Shown here in pieces: positions 49,797 to 58,635 of a DNA stretch of 64,000 bases. Below the pieces are notes generated by a model. The model worked only from the letters and a program-made list of their open reading frames with translations, made no database searches and was not told the DNA's origin. How positions within the stretch are numbered: position 1 is the stretch's first letter; each line of letters starts with the position of its first letter. Both the position numbers and the translations under genes were made by a program. The stretch is from Treponema ruminis (lineage in GTDB: Bacteria; Spirochaetota; Spirochaetia; Treponematales; Treponemataceae): the NCBI GenBank assembly GCA_017161305.1, contig CP031518.1:2108001-2172000 (forward strand). The letters are read 5' to 3'.

Positions 49797-51320
49797 ATGT
49801 TCACGAATTTAAAAAAAACAATTTCATTAATTTTTCTGACTTCTGTCTTAACATTTGTTTTTGCAGAATCAACGGATATTCCGGGGCTTTATCGATATAA
49901 ACTTGATAACGGTCTGGAATTATTTGTCGCGGAGAATGATTCCGCACCACTGGCTTACATCGAAATTGCAGTCCGTGCGGGAGCCGTCACACAAACTCCC
50001 CAGAATGCAGGTCTTTTTCACCTTTATGAGCACATGATGTTCAAGGGAAACGAAAGATATGCAGACCAGGATGCCTTTACAGATGCTGCCAATGAAATGG
50101 GGCGGATTGACGAGAACGGCACGACTGGCGTTGACCGGGTAAATTACTATTTTACAATTCCTTCTTCTTTGGTCCGCCGCGGTCTGGAATTCTGGTCTTA
50201 TGCTATCCGTACTCCCAAACTGGATGAATCTGAGCTTGAGAACGAAAAGGCTGTCGTACTTTCAGAAATCAATGCTGACTTTACTGACCCTGCTCATATC
50301 CGTTCCGCTGCCTTGTTCAAGACCATGTTTCCAAAAAGCCCGTGGAGGCTCAGTCCTTCAGGTGATCCTGCTGTAATAAAGAGCGCCACTCCGGAAACCC
50401 TCCGTGAGATTCAAAAGAACTATTACATTCCGTCAAATTCAGCAATTTTCGTCGGTGGCAATGTCGAGCATGACGAAGTCTTTCAGTATGTAAAGGAAAT
50501 CTATTCTGACTGGAAGAATCCTGATGAACCTGTAGAATTTGAAGAGCCAGAGACAAAAACTCCGCTCCTGCGTGATAAAAAACTGGTTTTCGTAAATGCA
50601 GGGGCAGACGATGCCATGATTCAGGTCGGTTATTATCTTCGCGGTCCGGACGGTCAAATCGACGCGGCTGACACCTATGCCGCAGACGTATGGACTAAGC
50701 TTGCCGGAGACCCAAATGGAGTTTTCGCAGCTACTTTTGTTTCAGAAGAGGCCTTGTGTATTCCGGAAAGTAATTATATCGGTGCTTCTTATCCTACAAG
50801 GCGTGCCAGTGGATTAATCGGATTCTATGCCGCCATGCTCAATGTTTCAAATGAGCCTCCTGTCGAGGATTCAAATTTTGGCTTTGGAAGCATCGAGACC
50901 GTTCGAACCAGTAATCTGTCACCTGTCGAAAAGTCAGATTTATTCCTTTCAGTCCTCAAAAGAAAGGCAATTCCGGCCATGGCAAACAAGGACAAGTTTT
51001 TCAAGGATAAAAGCATTTCTTTCGTAATTCAGCAGCTTGAGGATTCAAGGATATACGAGCTTGAAAGCGCCAAGACAATACTTTCTTCCCTTTCATTTTT
51101 CTGGTCCAGCTGCGGTTCTGATTACTTCTTCTCTTATGACAAGAATATTGCCAAAGTCAGCGAAGATGACGTCGTCAATTTTATTCAAAAGTACATTCAA
51201 AACAAAAACGGAGCCCTTGTGGTCTCTGTAAGTCCTGGTGTCTGGAAGAATTATAAAAAAGCCTTCCTGAATCACGGATATGAAGAAATTACAGCAGAAA
51301 ATGCATTCTGGCAGAAATAA
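49797..51320 (+). CDS. M16-family zinc metallopeptidase (active subunit)
   Basis: 507 aa. Cleavable signal peptide (ISLIFLTSVLTFVFA), so periplasmic or exported. Residues about 28-250 are the catalytic M16 domain: LDNGLELFVAENDSAPLAYIEIAVRAG, then the inverted zinc motif HLYEH in GLFHLYEHMMFKGNERY, with the downstream Glu in the helix DESELENEKAVVLSEINADF. The C-terminal half is the inactive M16_C partner domain. It is followed 11 bp later by a second M16 gene without the zinc motif, as in two-subunit peptidases of the processing-peptidase type. An extended -10 box ends 8 nt before the ATG, and there is no ribosome site. Confidence 0.88.
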   Translation: MFTNLKKTISLIFLTSVLTFVFAESTDIPGLYRYKLDNGLELFVAENDSAPLAYIEIAVRAGAVTQTPQNAGLFHLYEHMMFKGNERYADQDAFTDAANEMGRIDENGTTGVDRVNYYFTIPSSLVRRGLEFWSYAIRTPKLDESELENEKAVVLSEINADFTDPAHIRSAALFKTMFPKSPWRLSPSGDPAVIKSATPETLREIQKNYYIPSNSAIFVGGNVEHDEVFQYVKEIYSDWKNPDEPVEFEEPETKTPLLRDKKLVFVNAGADDAMIQVGYYLRGPDGQIDAADTYAADVWTKLAGDPNGVFAATFVSEEALCIPESNYIGASYPTRRASGLIGFYAAMLNVSNEPPVEDSNFGFGSIETVRTSNLSPVEKSDLFLSVLKRKAIPAMANKDKFFKDKSISFVIQQLEDSRIYELESAKTILSSLSFFWSSCGSDYFFSYDKNIAKVSEDDVVNFIQKYIQNKNGALVVSVSPGVWKNYKKAFLNHGYEEITAENAFWQK

Positions 51321-51331
51321 GTGGGGAAAAA

Positions 51332-52729
51332 ATGCGGTTGATTAATAAAAAAATGACTTTCAAAAAAAATATTTTTGTTTCAGTTTTATTTCTGATTTCA
51401 CTTTTTGCTGCGGGGCTTTTTGTTTCCTGCGGTTCTACTAAAAACCTTGCTGATTCAAATCTCGGAAGTGTCGAAGATTTTACCCGAAAACAGCTTTCAA
51501 ACGGCGTTCCTGTGATTTTCAAGCAGAATCGCGGCAGTAAAATCATTGTTTGCCGCGTGATTTTCGAGGGCGGCACAAGCACAATCGATAAAAGCCTGAG
51601 CGGCATCGAAGAGATTGCATTGGATCTGGCCCTGCGTGGTTCAGAAAAATATCCATATTCAGAGATTCAAAAGCTCGAATATGAAAAAAGTTTTTCCCTC
51701 ACCTCATCATCGGGCAAGGATTTTTCAACAGCGGGCTTTATCTGCATTCAGCGTGACCTGGCTCAGGTTCTTTCGATTCTCCAGGACTGCATTACAAAGC
51801 CGGCTTTCCTTGAGTCTGATTTTGACCAGAAAATGAAGGAGATTTCTTCTGAAATTGCGGCCAAAAAAGCTGATCCGGCCGGAGCTCTGGGGCTTGCAAT
51901 CACAAAGGCAGCCTTTGCTGACCATCCATACGGAACCGCAACTTCTGTAACTGAGGAATCTTATCCCAACATCAATCTTACAATGGTAAAGGGCATTCAT
52001 CAGAGCCTTTTGAACGCTTTCCGCATTAAGATTGTAATCGTCGGAAATTTCAGCCAGGATTTAATCGAAAGCCTCACTTCAGAGCTTGATTCTGGAATCG
52101 GCCAGATTCCACGAAAGGCTTATTCAGCTCCAAAAATACCGAAAATTCCTGTAATGCTGAATACAGTCCGGGTCGGAAACGAGCAGGCTGGAAATACAGG
52201 ATATATCGCAGGCTTGTTTGAGTGCCCGAACAGGGGGGCGGCTGACTACATTCCTTTTGCCCTTGCTTCAATGTATATTGATGACCTCTTTTTCTCTCAG
52301 GTTCGCGAAAAGGCTGGAGCCGTTTACTCGATTAATTCCGGCGTTATCGGCGGAAAGGAACTGCTCGGCGTGATTTCAATTTATAAGGCAAGCGAAAAGA
52401 AGAATCTGAAGAATCTTGTTTATGAGGCAATCAACTCATTCAATGAAAAAGACATGGCCAAAAAACTTGACCAGTACAAGAACAAATACATTACGACAAT
52501 CTTCAGCTCAGCTCAGACTGCTTCCGGTCTTACTTCAAGCGTTGTTTCAAGCCTGGAGTATTACGACTCTGAAAGCGCATATCTTGGCCGGGCCGATCAG
52601 GTAAATGCCGTTGAGCTTAATCAGGTCATCGCAGCCTACAAAAAATACTTTGAGCCGATTTCAAGACAGGACGCGGCTCAGTGGATTATCGTAGACGGCG
52701 AAGAGAATCTTGAAGATTACGCTTTCTAA
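51332..52729 (+). CDS. M16-family peptidase-like lipoprotein (non-catalytic partner)
   Basis: 465 aa. Lipobox GLFVSC (Cys33) anchors it to a membrane. It has the M16 fold (LSNGVPVIFKQNRGSKIIVCRVIFEGG; IGEEMARKGSEKY-like helix SGIEEIALDLALRGSEKYPYSE; VREKAGAVYSINSGV), but the HxxEH zinc motif is absent (the position reads GIEEIAL). It is therefore probably inactive as an enzyme and acts as the partner of the preceding gene. The late motif FSQVREKAGAVYS keeps the conserved Arg/Tyr pair of M16 partners. Shine-Dalgarno GGGGA; 11-bp gap to the previous gene. Confidence 0.85.
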   Translation: MRLINKKMTFKKNIFVSVLFLISLFAAGLFVSCGSTKNLADSNLGSVEDFTRKQLSNGVPVIFKQNRGSKIIVCRVIFEGGTSTIDKSLSGIEEIALDLALRGSEKYPYSEIQKLEYEKSFSLTSSSGKDFSTAGFICIQRDLAQVLSILQDCITKPAFLESDFDQKMKEISSEIAAKKADPAGALGLAITKAAFADHPYGTATSVTEESYPNINLTMVKGIHQSLLNAFRIKIVIVGNFSQDLIESLTSELDSGIGQIPRKAYSAPKIPKIPVMLNTVRVGNEQAGNTGYIAGLFECPNRGAADYIPFALASMYIDDLFFSQVREKAGAVYSINSGVIGGKELLGVISIYKASEKKNLKNLVYEAINSFNEKDMAKKLDQYKNKYITTIFSSAQTASGLTSSVVSSLEYYDSESAYLGRADQVNAVELNQVIAAYKKYFEPISRQDAAQWIIVDGEENLEDYAF

Positions 52730-52731
52730 AT

Positions 52732-52803
52732 AAAAAAGAGTGGCTGAAGGATTTGAAGTGAACCCCAAAAGTTGGAGACAATTTTTGGAGGTACTCTTTT
52801 TTT
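52732..52803. terminator. Nested hairpin between convergent genes
   Basis: Outer stem AAAAAAGAGT/ACTCTTTTTT (52732-52741 and 52793-52802), and inside it a separate hairpin CCAAAAGTTG/CAATTTTTGG (52765-52774 and 52779-52788, one G-U pair). The A-run and T-run make it a bidirectional terminator with an unusually elaborate loop. Confidence 0.7.
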
Positions 52804-52817
52804 ATGCCCGTCTAAAA

Positions 52818-53636
52818 TTAAACATCTAATTTTTCGTAATCGGTTCTGTCCAGATCGCTGTTTCTGACTGATGCCCGCAGGGTTTCATTCAGATTTTCAC
52901 CGATATAGCCGCGAATCTTGTTGATTGCTTCCGGCAGGGTGGTGGTGGTGAACATGATTACGACCAAAAGGAACTCTCCCGCGTCCTTGATTGCTGAGAT
53001 TTTGATGTCAACTCCAACCTGAACGTTTTTGAGGTTGAGGGTGACACCTTCGATAACCTGATTGATAAAGACCGCATTTGCCTGACCCGGTGAAAGCTTG
53101 GCTGCAATACCAACAGCGCTTATATCGATAATCTTGAGCTTGAACATGCGGTTGTCTTTGAGCCAGAGCAAATCAGCCTGAGGCTCTGTAAGACAGTTTG
53201 CACGGATGTATTTTCGCATACCCTTGGCGTTTTTGGCATCCATTGCCTTTACAATTTCGTGGAAAAGCGTTTCCAAATCAGCAGTATGGGTAAAAACGCC
53301 TGCATCAAGCTGCAAGTCTGATATGAAATTTGTCTTTTTCTCGTCAGGGAGAGGCTGGAGAATGACGCCCATATCCAGGGGCTGGAAAACATTTTCATTT
53401 TCAAAAGATTTGATGAAATTGTGCCAGCCTTTGAGGGTAAGCTGTGCTTCGGCTATACAAAAACAGATTGAATCTGCATTTTTGCGGAGGTATGGTTTTG
53501 CCTTTCGATAGTCATTGATTGCGTAAACTTCATATTCCATGAGCCGGAGACGTTCAACAACCTGAGATTCGAAAGTTGCGTTTGCGCCAACAAAAAAAAC
53601 TTTGCGGCCATAAATTGATTTATCTGCGTCTGCCAT
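52818..53636 (-). CDS. PilZ-domain protein with N-terminal receiver-like domain
   Basis: 272 aa, cytoplasmic. Residues about 10-135 resemble a receiver-type alpha/beta fold (KVFFVGANATFESQVVERLRLMEYEVYAIND), but the phospho-acceptor pattern is not convincing. Residues about 140-250 form a PilZ domain: RKYIRAN gives the RxxxR half and DISAVGIAAKL the (D/N)xSxxG half of the cyclic-di-GMP site. It probably responds to cyclic-di-GMP in motility or surface behaviour. Shine-Dalgarno GGGAG. It is monocistronic and convergent with the M16 pair. Confidence 0.8.
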   Translation of the reverse strand: MADADKSIYGRKVFFVGANATFESQVVERLRLMEYEVYAINDYRKAKPYLRKNADSICFCIAEAQLTLKGWHNFIKSFENENVFQPLDMGVILQPLPDEKKTNFISDLQLDAGVFTHTADLETLFHEIVKAMDAKNAKGMRKYIRANCLTEPQADLLWLKDNRMFKLKIIDISAVGIAAKLSPGQANAVFINQVIEGVTLNLKNVQVGVDIKISAIKDAGEFLLVVIMFTTTTLPEAINKIRGYIGENLNETLRASVRNSDLDRTDYEKLDV

Positions 53637-53709
53637 ATGTGGACTCCCTTAAATCTATATTAAACATTTTACAATAGAACTGTAAAAAAATCCACAAAAA
53701 AAATAAACA

Positions 53710-53811
53710 AAAAAAATCCCCGCATGGATGCGGGGAATAGAGACAAGAGAGAATTTTCGTTAGAAAATTCTCGTACGAACAGAAATTACAGGGATGTAAT
53801 TTCTGTTCGAA
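53710..53811 (-). repeat. Three-hairpin 3' element, copy 2 (after guaA)
   Basis: On the guaA mRNA, directly after the stop: TAATTCGAAC, hairpin 1 (14-bp arms at 53795-53808 and 53777-53790), linker GTTCGTACGA, hairpin 2 GAGAATTTTC/GAAAATTCTC (arms 53763-53772 and 53049-independent 53749-53758), then the terminator TCCCCGCA-TCCA-TGCGGGGA (53717-53736) with a T-run. Linker, second hairpin and the CGCATCC loop region match the copy after prs; hairpin 1 differs in sequence but keeps its pairing. Confidence 0.85.
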
Positions 53812-55704
53812 TTATTCCCAGCCGAATGTTGCCGGCGGTTTGTTTGTTGCGTCGAAGTAGAGGGCGTCAACGAATGGAAGTTCTGCAATTTTTCTGACGA
53901 TTTCCTTGAAAACATCCATCGGGAACCATGCAAAGCGGGCTGTCATTACGTCTTCCGAGCAGACAGGGCGCAGAACGAAGCTGGCGTTTTCCTTTGTTGA
54001 TGCGTAAGGCAGGTCAATCGTGAGGTGCTGGAAGATTGAGTTGTAGAGATTCCTGCTGTGAAGCTCTGTCAGGACGATGTTGTCGACTTCGCGCAGCTGA
54101 TCCAGACGACGGCGGTCACAATAACCTTCCTGAAGTTTTAAATCCTCGTCCTTGAGGCCCGGCTTTTGATACAATTTGATTACAGTGCGGTTAAGGTATG
54201 CTGCTCCGTTTGTGATTGATGAAGAAGCTCCCTCGACCTTTTCACGGATGTGAGGAATGTGATAGAAGCCCTCGCCCTCGCTTTTGAAAGTGAGGCAGGC
54301 CGGGAAGCGGTAAGTGCGGAAGTCACCCTGAACGCCGACTGAGCGTACTGGCAGGACTGAACGGCTCATTGAAGCAGTACAGTCAGCACAGAACTGGTCG
54401 ATTTTGACTTTGTTGAGTTCTTCCTGGGCCTTTGCCAGCTCTTCCTTGTCCTTATCGGTGAAAGAGCCGTCCGAGCAGAGCACGTTGATTGAAAGTCCAG
54501 GACCTGGGAATGGATGTCGCATTACCAGCTGGTCGTCAAGACCGAGTTTTTTGCCCATGGCGCGAACTTCGTCCTTGTACAAGTCCTTGAGAGGCTCGAT
54601 GATGAGACCCTTTGCGATGAGCTTTTGAATTCCGTCAACGCGGTTGTGATGTGTCTTGATTGTGTGGCTGTTTTTTGTTCCGCCCGACTCGATGATATCA
54701 GGATAAAGGGTTCCCTGAGCCAGCATCCAGTCATCCTCGTTGAGTTTCTGGGCTGCTACAACCCGGTCCCTTACGGTGATGAAGTTTTCGCCGACAGCCA
54801 TGCGCTTTTTCTGCGGGTCAGTGAGGCCTGAAATTGCGCCGAGGAAGCTTTCGCTTGCATCCTCAACGATGAAGTTGTTGAAGCCGAATTTTTTGTAAGC
54901 CTCGGCAACGCTCTTTGATTCGTTCTTTCTCATGAAGCCGTTGTCGATATGAAGACCGAGAACGCGCTCCTGACCGAGTGCCTTGTTCAAAAGGGCAAAG
55001 GCTACTGTTGAGTCAACTCCGCCTGAAAGGAAGAGAAGAACGTTCTTGTCTCTTGCGTCTTTTTTGATTGTATCGAGGATGTGGGCGAGGACTGTATCTT
55101 CGTCCCAGTTTGTCGTCATGCCGCAATATTCTGCAAAGTTTTTGAAAATCTCATTGCCGCATGGAGTGTCTTTTACCTCACAGTGGAACTGGAGGCTGAA
55201 TCGCTTTTTGGAAAGATTCTGAGTTGCTGCGAAAGGACAGTCTTTTGTGCTTCCAACGGCCTCAAATCCTTCTCCCATTTGTAAAACACCGTCCTGGTGG
55301 CTCATCCAAACCTGCTGGCTTCCTTCGATTCCCTTAAAAAGCGGACATTTTGCAGAAGAACCGTTCATTCCGCTGCTGAAATTGAGTTCTGCAAAGCCAA
55401 ATTCGCCGACATCAGCCTTACCGACCTTTCCATTGTAGCCCAGCTGGACGATGTAGTGTCCGTAGCAAAGCCCCAAAATCGGAATGTCGAGGTTCAAAAT
55501 CTCTGAATTGAAGTCAGGTGTCTTTTCATCATAAACTGAAGCAGGTCCTCCTGAAAAAACAACGCCCTTGGCACCTTCAAAAACGCTTAAATCAGCAGAA
55601 GGAAGGGCGATTTCAGAATAAAAACCTAAAGCACGGAAACGCTTCGCAATCAAGTGAGCATATTGCGAACCAAAGTCAAGAACGACAATTTTAGAACGAT
55701 TCAT
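53812..55704 (-). CDS. guaA: GMP synthase (glutamine-hydrolysing), long form
   Basis: 630 aa, about 110 longer than the usual bacterial enzyme. Converts XMP to GMP using glutamine and ATP. N-terminal class I amidotransferase: VVFSGGPASVYDE, nucleophile Cys in LGLCYGHYIVQ, and LQFHCEVKDTP for the His-Glu pair. The ATP-pyrophosphatase has LFLSGGVDSTVAFALL and HPFPGPGLSINVL. The extra residues are in the C-terminal dimerisation region (about 430-560), as in the long GMP synthases of eukaryotes and some bacteria. The end is TFGWE, close to the TIEWE of common enzymes. Shine-Dalgarno GGAG; extended -10 promoter upstream. Confidence 0.94.
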   Translation of the reverse strand: MNRSKIVVLDFGSQYAHLIAKRFRALGFYSEIALPSADLSVFEGAKGVVFSGGPASVYDEKTPDFNSEILNLDIPILGLCYGHYIVQLGYNGKVGKADVGEFGFAELNFSSGMNGSSAKCPLFKGIEGSQQVWMSHQDGVLQMGEGFEAVGSTKDCPFAATQNLSKKRFSLQFHCEVKDTPCGNEIFKNFAEYCGMTTNWDEDTVLAHILDTIKKDARDKNVLLFLSGGVDSTVAFALLNKALGQERVLGLHIDNGFMRKNESKSVAEAYKKFGFNNFIVEDASESFLGAISGLTDPQKKRMAVGENFITVRDRVVAAQKLNEDDWMLAQGTLYPDIIESGGTKNSHTIKTHHNRVDGIQKLIAKGLIIEPLKDLYKDEVRAMGKKLGLDDQLVMRHPFPGPGLSINVLCSDGSFTDKDKEELAKAQEELNKVKIDQFCADCTASMSRSVLPVRSVGVQGDFRTYRFPACLTFKSEGEGFYHIPHIREKVEGASSSITNGAAYLNRTVIKLYQKPGLKDEDLKLQEGYCDRRRLDQLREVDNIVLTELHSRNLYNSIFQHLTIDLPYASTKENASFVLRPVCSEDVMTARFAWFPMDVFKEIVRKIAELPFVDALYFDATNKPPATFGWE

Positions 55705-55726
55705 ATTTTCTCCAAATGATGCAGAC

Positions 55727-55735
55727 AGTATAGCA
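55727..55735 (-). promoter_or_regulatory. Extended -10 promoter of guaA
   Basis: Minus strand TGCTATACT, the same nonamer as before the AraC and polyprenyl synthase genes; here a ribosome-binding leader of about 16 nt follows. Confidence 0.55.
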
Positions 55736-55772
55736 AAAATTCCGCACAGAGTACACAGAGGGCAGTTAGATT

Positions 55773-57053
55773 TTAAAAGAAAGGACTGATCTGCTTTAAG
55801 AGTTTTTTGGCTGCTTCCGGATTCTGGTGGACTAAAAACCTGAACCTTTCGCTGTCAATTTTGATGATTTTAGTTGAAAGGACCGCCATGGCAGTGAAAG
55901 TCCGGCTCTGATCGAGAAGACATGAGGTTTCGCCGAAGAATTCTCCGCGGTGAATGAGCACGTTGACTTCTGGAACTTCGATTTCGGGAATGAGCTTTAC
56001 GCTGCCGTTGATGATGTAGTAGGCAAAACTGTCGTTGTCGTCCTTGTTGAAGATAATTTCTCCCGGCTTGTATGAGAAGACGTTGGACTGGTTGGTCGCA
56101 ATCAAAAAATCAGGCCGGATGAAAAAAGCCCTCTTGATTTCAGCTCCAAGACCTGTCTGCTCGATATCAGGAAGAAGATAAAGCTCGCCCAAGAGAAGCT
56201 CGTCGAAAAACTGAACGACGTAGATGAACTGGGCAAAGACAAGGAAGAAAACGAAGAAGAAGAAAATGTCCATGAAAAGAATGATTACGTTGCCCAAAAC
56301 GCCGTAAATCAAATCATAACGGCTTACGTTGAGGAAAAAGTGCATTATGATTCGGAAAATCCAGAAGGAAGTGGTGCAGAGCAGACTGATTGACGTACAT
56401 AGAATGAGGGAAGGCTTTGTGCCCGAAGCTGACCTGAAAAGGACTGTGACGACCAGAAAAATCAAAAAGTTTGGCAGGAATTTAATCAGTTTGCCGGAAA
56501 GAATGTCGTAATATAAAAAATCAAGCTGGGGAATTTCCCTGATAAATTCGAATGATGCGATTGTCTGAAGTGAAATATAGACGAAAAAAACTGCTGACGA
56601 AATGAGAACGATGATGATTTCAGTACCAAAAGTAAGAATTTGATTGAAAAGCGCCTTGCGTTTGACCTGAGTGTGGAAAATATTCTGCATGGAGTCAAAA
56701 ATTGATGCAAAAAAACGCCTTGCCATCCAGATGATGAAGATGCCCGCGATGATTTCAAAAGAACTGACCGTTCTGATTGACTGCACTGACTGAATTACGA
56801 AGTCTGAATTTAAATAATTTTCGAGGGCCGGAATGGCGGAAATAATCGTTGAAATCGTTTTTGGTGAGGCGTGCAAAAACCTCACCAGAACCATAATCAC
56901 CATGATAAAAAGGGGGATTACGGAAAAGAGGAAGCTGAAGGCGCAAGACCCCGCAAAGGACAAGAGGCGATTCTGCAAAAAGTATTTCGTCGTAAGAAAA
57001 ATACTCTGTGAGAACGTAATGAATGTGACTTTGCGAGGATTCTGCCTGCTCAT
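55773..57053 (-). CDS. YihY/BrkB-family membrane protein fused to a cyclic-nucleotide-binding-like domain
   Basis: 426 aa. Residues about 10-285 form the YihY (formerly RNase BN/BrkB) membrane domain with six hydrophobic segments (LLSFAGSCAFSFLFSVIPLFIMVIMVLV; ISSAVFFVYISLQTI; FLVVTVLFRSA). Residues about 300-426 are a cyclic-nucleotide-binding-type jelly roll: FSYKPGEIIFNKDDNDSFAYYIINGSVKL, then HRGEFFGETSCLLDQSRTFTAMAVLS, close to the phosphate cassette. The fusion suggests a membrane protein gated or sensed by a small ligand. It starts 6 bp after asnS, with AGGA overlapping the asnS stop. Confidence 0.82.
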   Translation of the reverse strand: MSRQNPRKVTFITFSQSIFLTTKYFLQNRLLSFAGSCAFSFLFSVIPLFIMVIMVLVRFLHASPKTISTIISAIPALENYLNSDFVIQSVQSIRTVSSFEIIAGIFIIWMARRFFASIFDSMQNIFHTQVKRKALFNQILTFGTEIIIVLISSAVFFVYISLQTIASFEFIREIPQLDFLYYDILSGKLIKFLPNFLIFLVVTVLFRSASGTKPSLILCTSISLLCTTSFWIFRIIMHFFLNVSRYDLIYGVLGNVIILFMDIFFFFVFFLVFAQFIYVVQFFDELLLGELYLLPDIEQTGLGAEIKRAFFIRPDFLIATNQSNVFSYKPGEIIFNKDDNDSFAYYIINGSVKLIPEIEVPEVNVLIHRGEFFGETSCLLDQSRTFTAMAVLSTKIIKIDSERFRFLVHQNPEAAKKLLKQISPFF

Positions 57054-57059
57054 GCCATC

Positions 57060-58508
57060 CTAGAAATCTGCAAGTTTTGGTGCTCGTGGATATGGAATTA
57101 CGTCGCGGATGTTCTGCATTCCTGTTACATAAAGAAGCAGGCGCTCGAATCCCAAACCGAATCCTGAGTGAGGAACTGTACCGAACTTGCGGAGGTCGAG
57201 ATACCAGCTGTAGTCCTCAGGCTTGAGTCCCAGTTCATTGATGCGGGCGAGAAGCTTGTCGTAGCTTTCCTCACGCTCGCTTCCTCCGATGATTTCGCCA
57301 AGGCCTGGAACCAGAACGTCGACAGCCTTTACTGTTTTTCCGTCGTCGTTGAGCTTCATGTAGAAGGCTTTGATTTCTTTCGGGTAGTTGTAGACCATTA
57401 CAGGGCATTTGTAGATTTTTTCTGTCAGATAGCGCTCGTGCTCTGTTGCAAGGTCACAGCCCCAGTATGGCTTGAATTCAAATTCGTCTGCGTGTTTTTC
57501 GAGCTCGGCAACTGCCTCTGTGTATGAAACGCGCTTGAAAGGTGTTTCTACAACGTGCTTGAGTGTGTCGATTACGCCCGGCTGGATTCGCTTGTTGAAG
57601 AATTCCATGTCCTCTGAGCATTTTGTGAGGGCCCAGTTGAGAAGGTATTTGATGAATTCTTCCTGAATGTCCATGTCGTCGTTGAGGTCGAAGAAGGCCA
57701 TTTCAGGCTCACACATCCAGAACTCTGCGAGGTGGCGTGTTGTGTTTGAATTTTCTGCACGGAAAGTAGGTCCGAATGTGTAGACTCGTCCGAGTGAAGT
57801 TGCCAGGGTTTCTGCTTCAAGCTGACCTGAAACTGTGAGTGAAACAGGCTTTCCGAAGAAGTCCTTGCCGTAGTTTACGAGTTTTGCGGCATCTTCCTTT
57901 TTCATGCCGGCAGCGCCCTTTTCGATTGCAACTTCTGCGAGTTTTTCCAGGCTCAAGGTTGTTACCTGGAACATTTCGCCAGCACCCTCACAGTCGCTTC
58001 CTGTGATTTCCGGTGTATTAATATAGAAGAAACCGCGCTCCTGGAAGAAAGTGTGGACTGCATAAGCCATCTGGCTTCGCATTCGGAATACAGCGCCGAA
58101 TGTGTTTGTGCGGCCGCGGAGATGTGCGTTTTCACGCAAAAATTCCATTGTTGCGGCTTTTTTCTGAATCGGGTAGTCAGAAGGACATTTTCCCAAAACT
58201 TCGAGAGTCTCAAGATTGACTTCGACTGCCTGACCTGCGCCCTGTGATTCAATCAGCTTTCCTGTTGCCTTGAGTGAAGCGCCAGTTGAGATATTTGAGA
58301 GAGCGTTTTCGATTTCGTTTGCATTATTTGGATTAGAAGGATTTGTGCGGTCAAAAGTGAGCTGAATGTTTGCGAAACAGCTTCCGTCGTTTACCTGAAT
58401 GAAGACCAGGTTCTTAGAGTCGCGCATAGTGCGAACCCATCCACAGACGGTAACGATTCGTCCGTCCGGCTTAGAAGTAAGGATGTCTTTGATTAGTTCT
58501 GTTTTCAT
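57060..58508 (-). CDS. asnS: Asparaginyl-tRNA synthetase
   Basis: 482 aa. Class IIb synthetase: an N-terminal OB-fold anticodon domain ([25 protein letters not shown]), then class II motif 2 with [24 protein letters not shown] and motif 3 with [27 protein letters not shown]. The [14 protein letters not shown] stretch is typical of AsnRS. Its ATG lacks a Shine-Dalgarno sequence, and TGGTAAACT ends 8 nt before it, so the transcript may be leaderless. It is followed by the YihY-CNB gene in an operon. It is divergent from the TAXI-TRAP genes. Confidence 0.95.
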   Translation of the reverse strand: MKTELIKDILTSKPDGRIVTVCGWVRTMRDSKNLVFIQVNDGSCFANIQLTFDRTNPSNPNNANEIENALSNISTGASLKATGKLIESQGAGQAVEVNLETLEVLGKCPSDYPIQKKAATMEFLRENAHLRGRTNTFGAVFRMRSQMAYAVHTFFQERGFFYINTPEITGSDCEGAGEMFQVTTLSLEKLAEVAIEKGAAGMKKEDAAKLVNYGKDFFGKPVSLTVSGQLEAETLATSLGRVYTFGPTFRAENSNTTRHLAEFWMCEPEMAFFDLNDDMDIQEEFIKYLLNWALTKCSEDMEFFNKRIQPGVIDTLKHVVETPFKRVSYTEAVAELEKHADEFEFKPYWGCDLATEHERYLTEKIYKCPVMVYNYPKEIKAFYMKLNDDGKTVKAVDVLVPGLGEIIGGSEREESYDKLLARINELGLKPEDYSWYLDLRKFGTVPHSGFGLGFERLLLYVTGMQNIRDVIPYPRAPKLADF

Positions 58509-58516
58509 AATGAATT

Positions 58517-58525
58517 AGTTTACCA
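58517..58525 (-). promoter_or_regulatory. Extended -10 promoter of asnS
   Basis: Minus strand TGGTAAACT, ending 8 nt before the ATG at 58508; no clear -35 box. Confidence 0.45.
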
Positions 58526-58635
58526 CTTTGAGAAAAGAAAATCCACTAAATCTATAGAAGGTCTGGCCGCAATTTATTGAAAATAAGTCTGTTTTTTATT
58601 AGAATATAATATCTTATTAAAATAAGGGGAAAACT

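Noticed and set aside
52763-52790. Insertion-sequence end (IS3-like terminal repeat)
   Set aside because: No transposase fragment or second end was found nearby; the palindrome works as part of the terminator. Kept only as a low-interest finding.
58605-58610. Leaderless start for the TAXI binding protein
   Set aside because: TATAAT is 25 nt before the ATG and AAGGGG provides a normal ribosome site.
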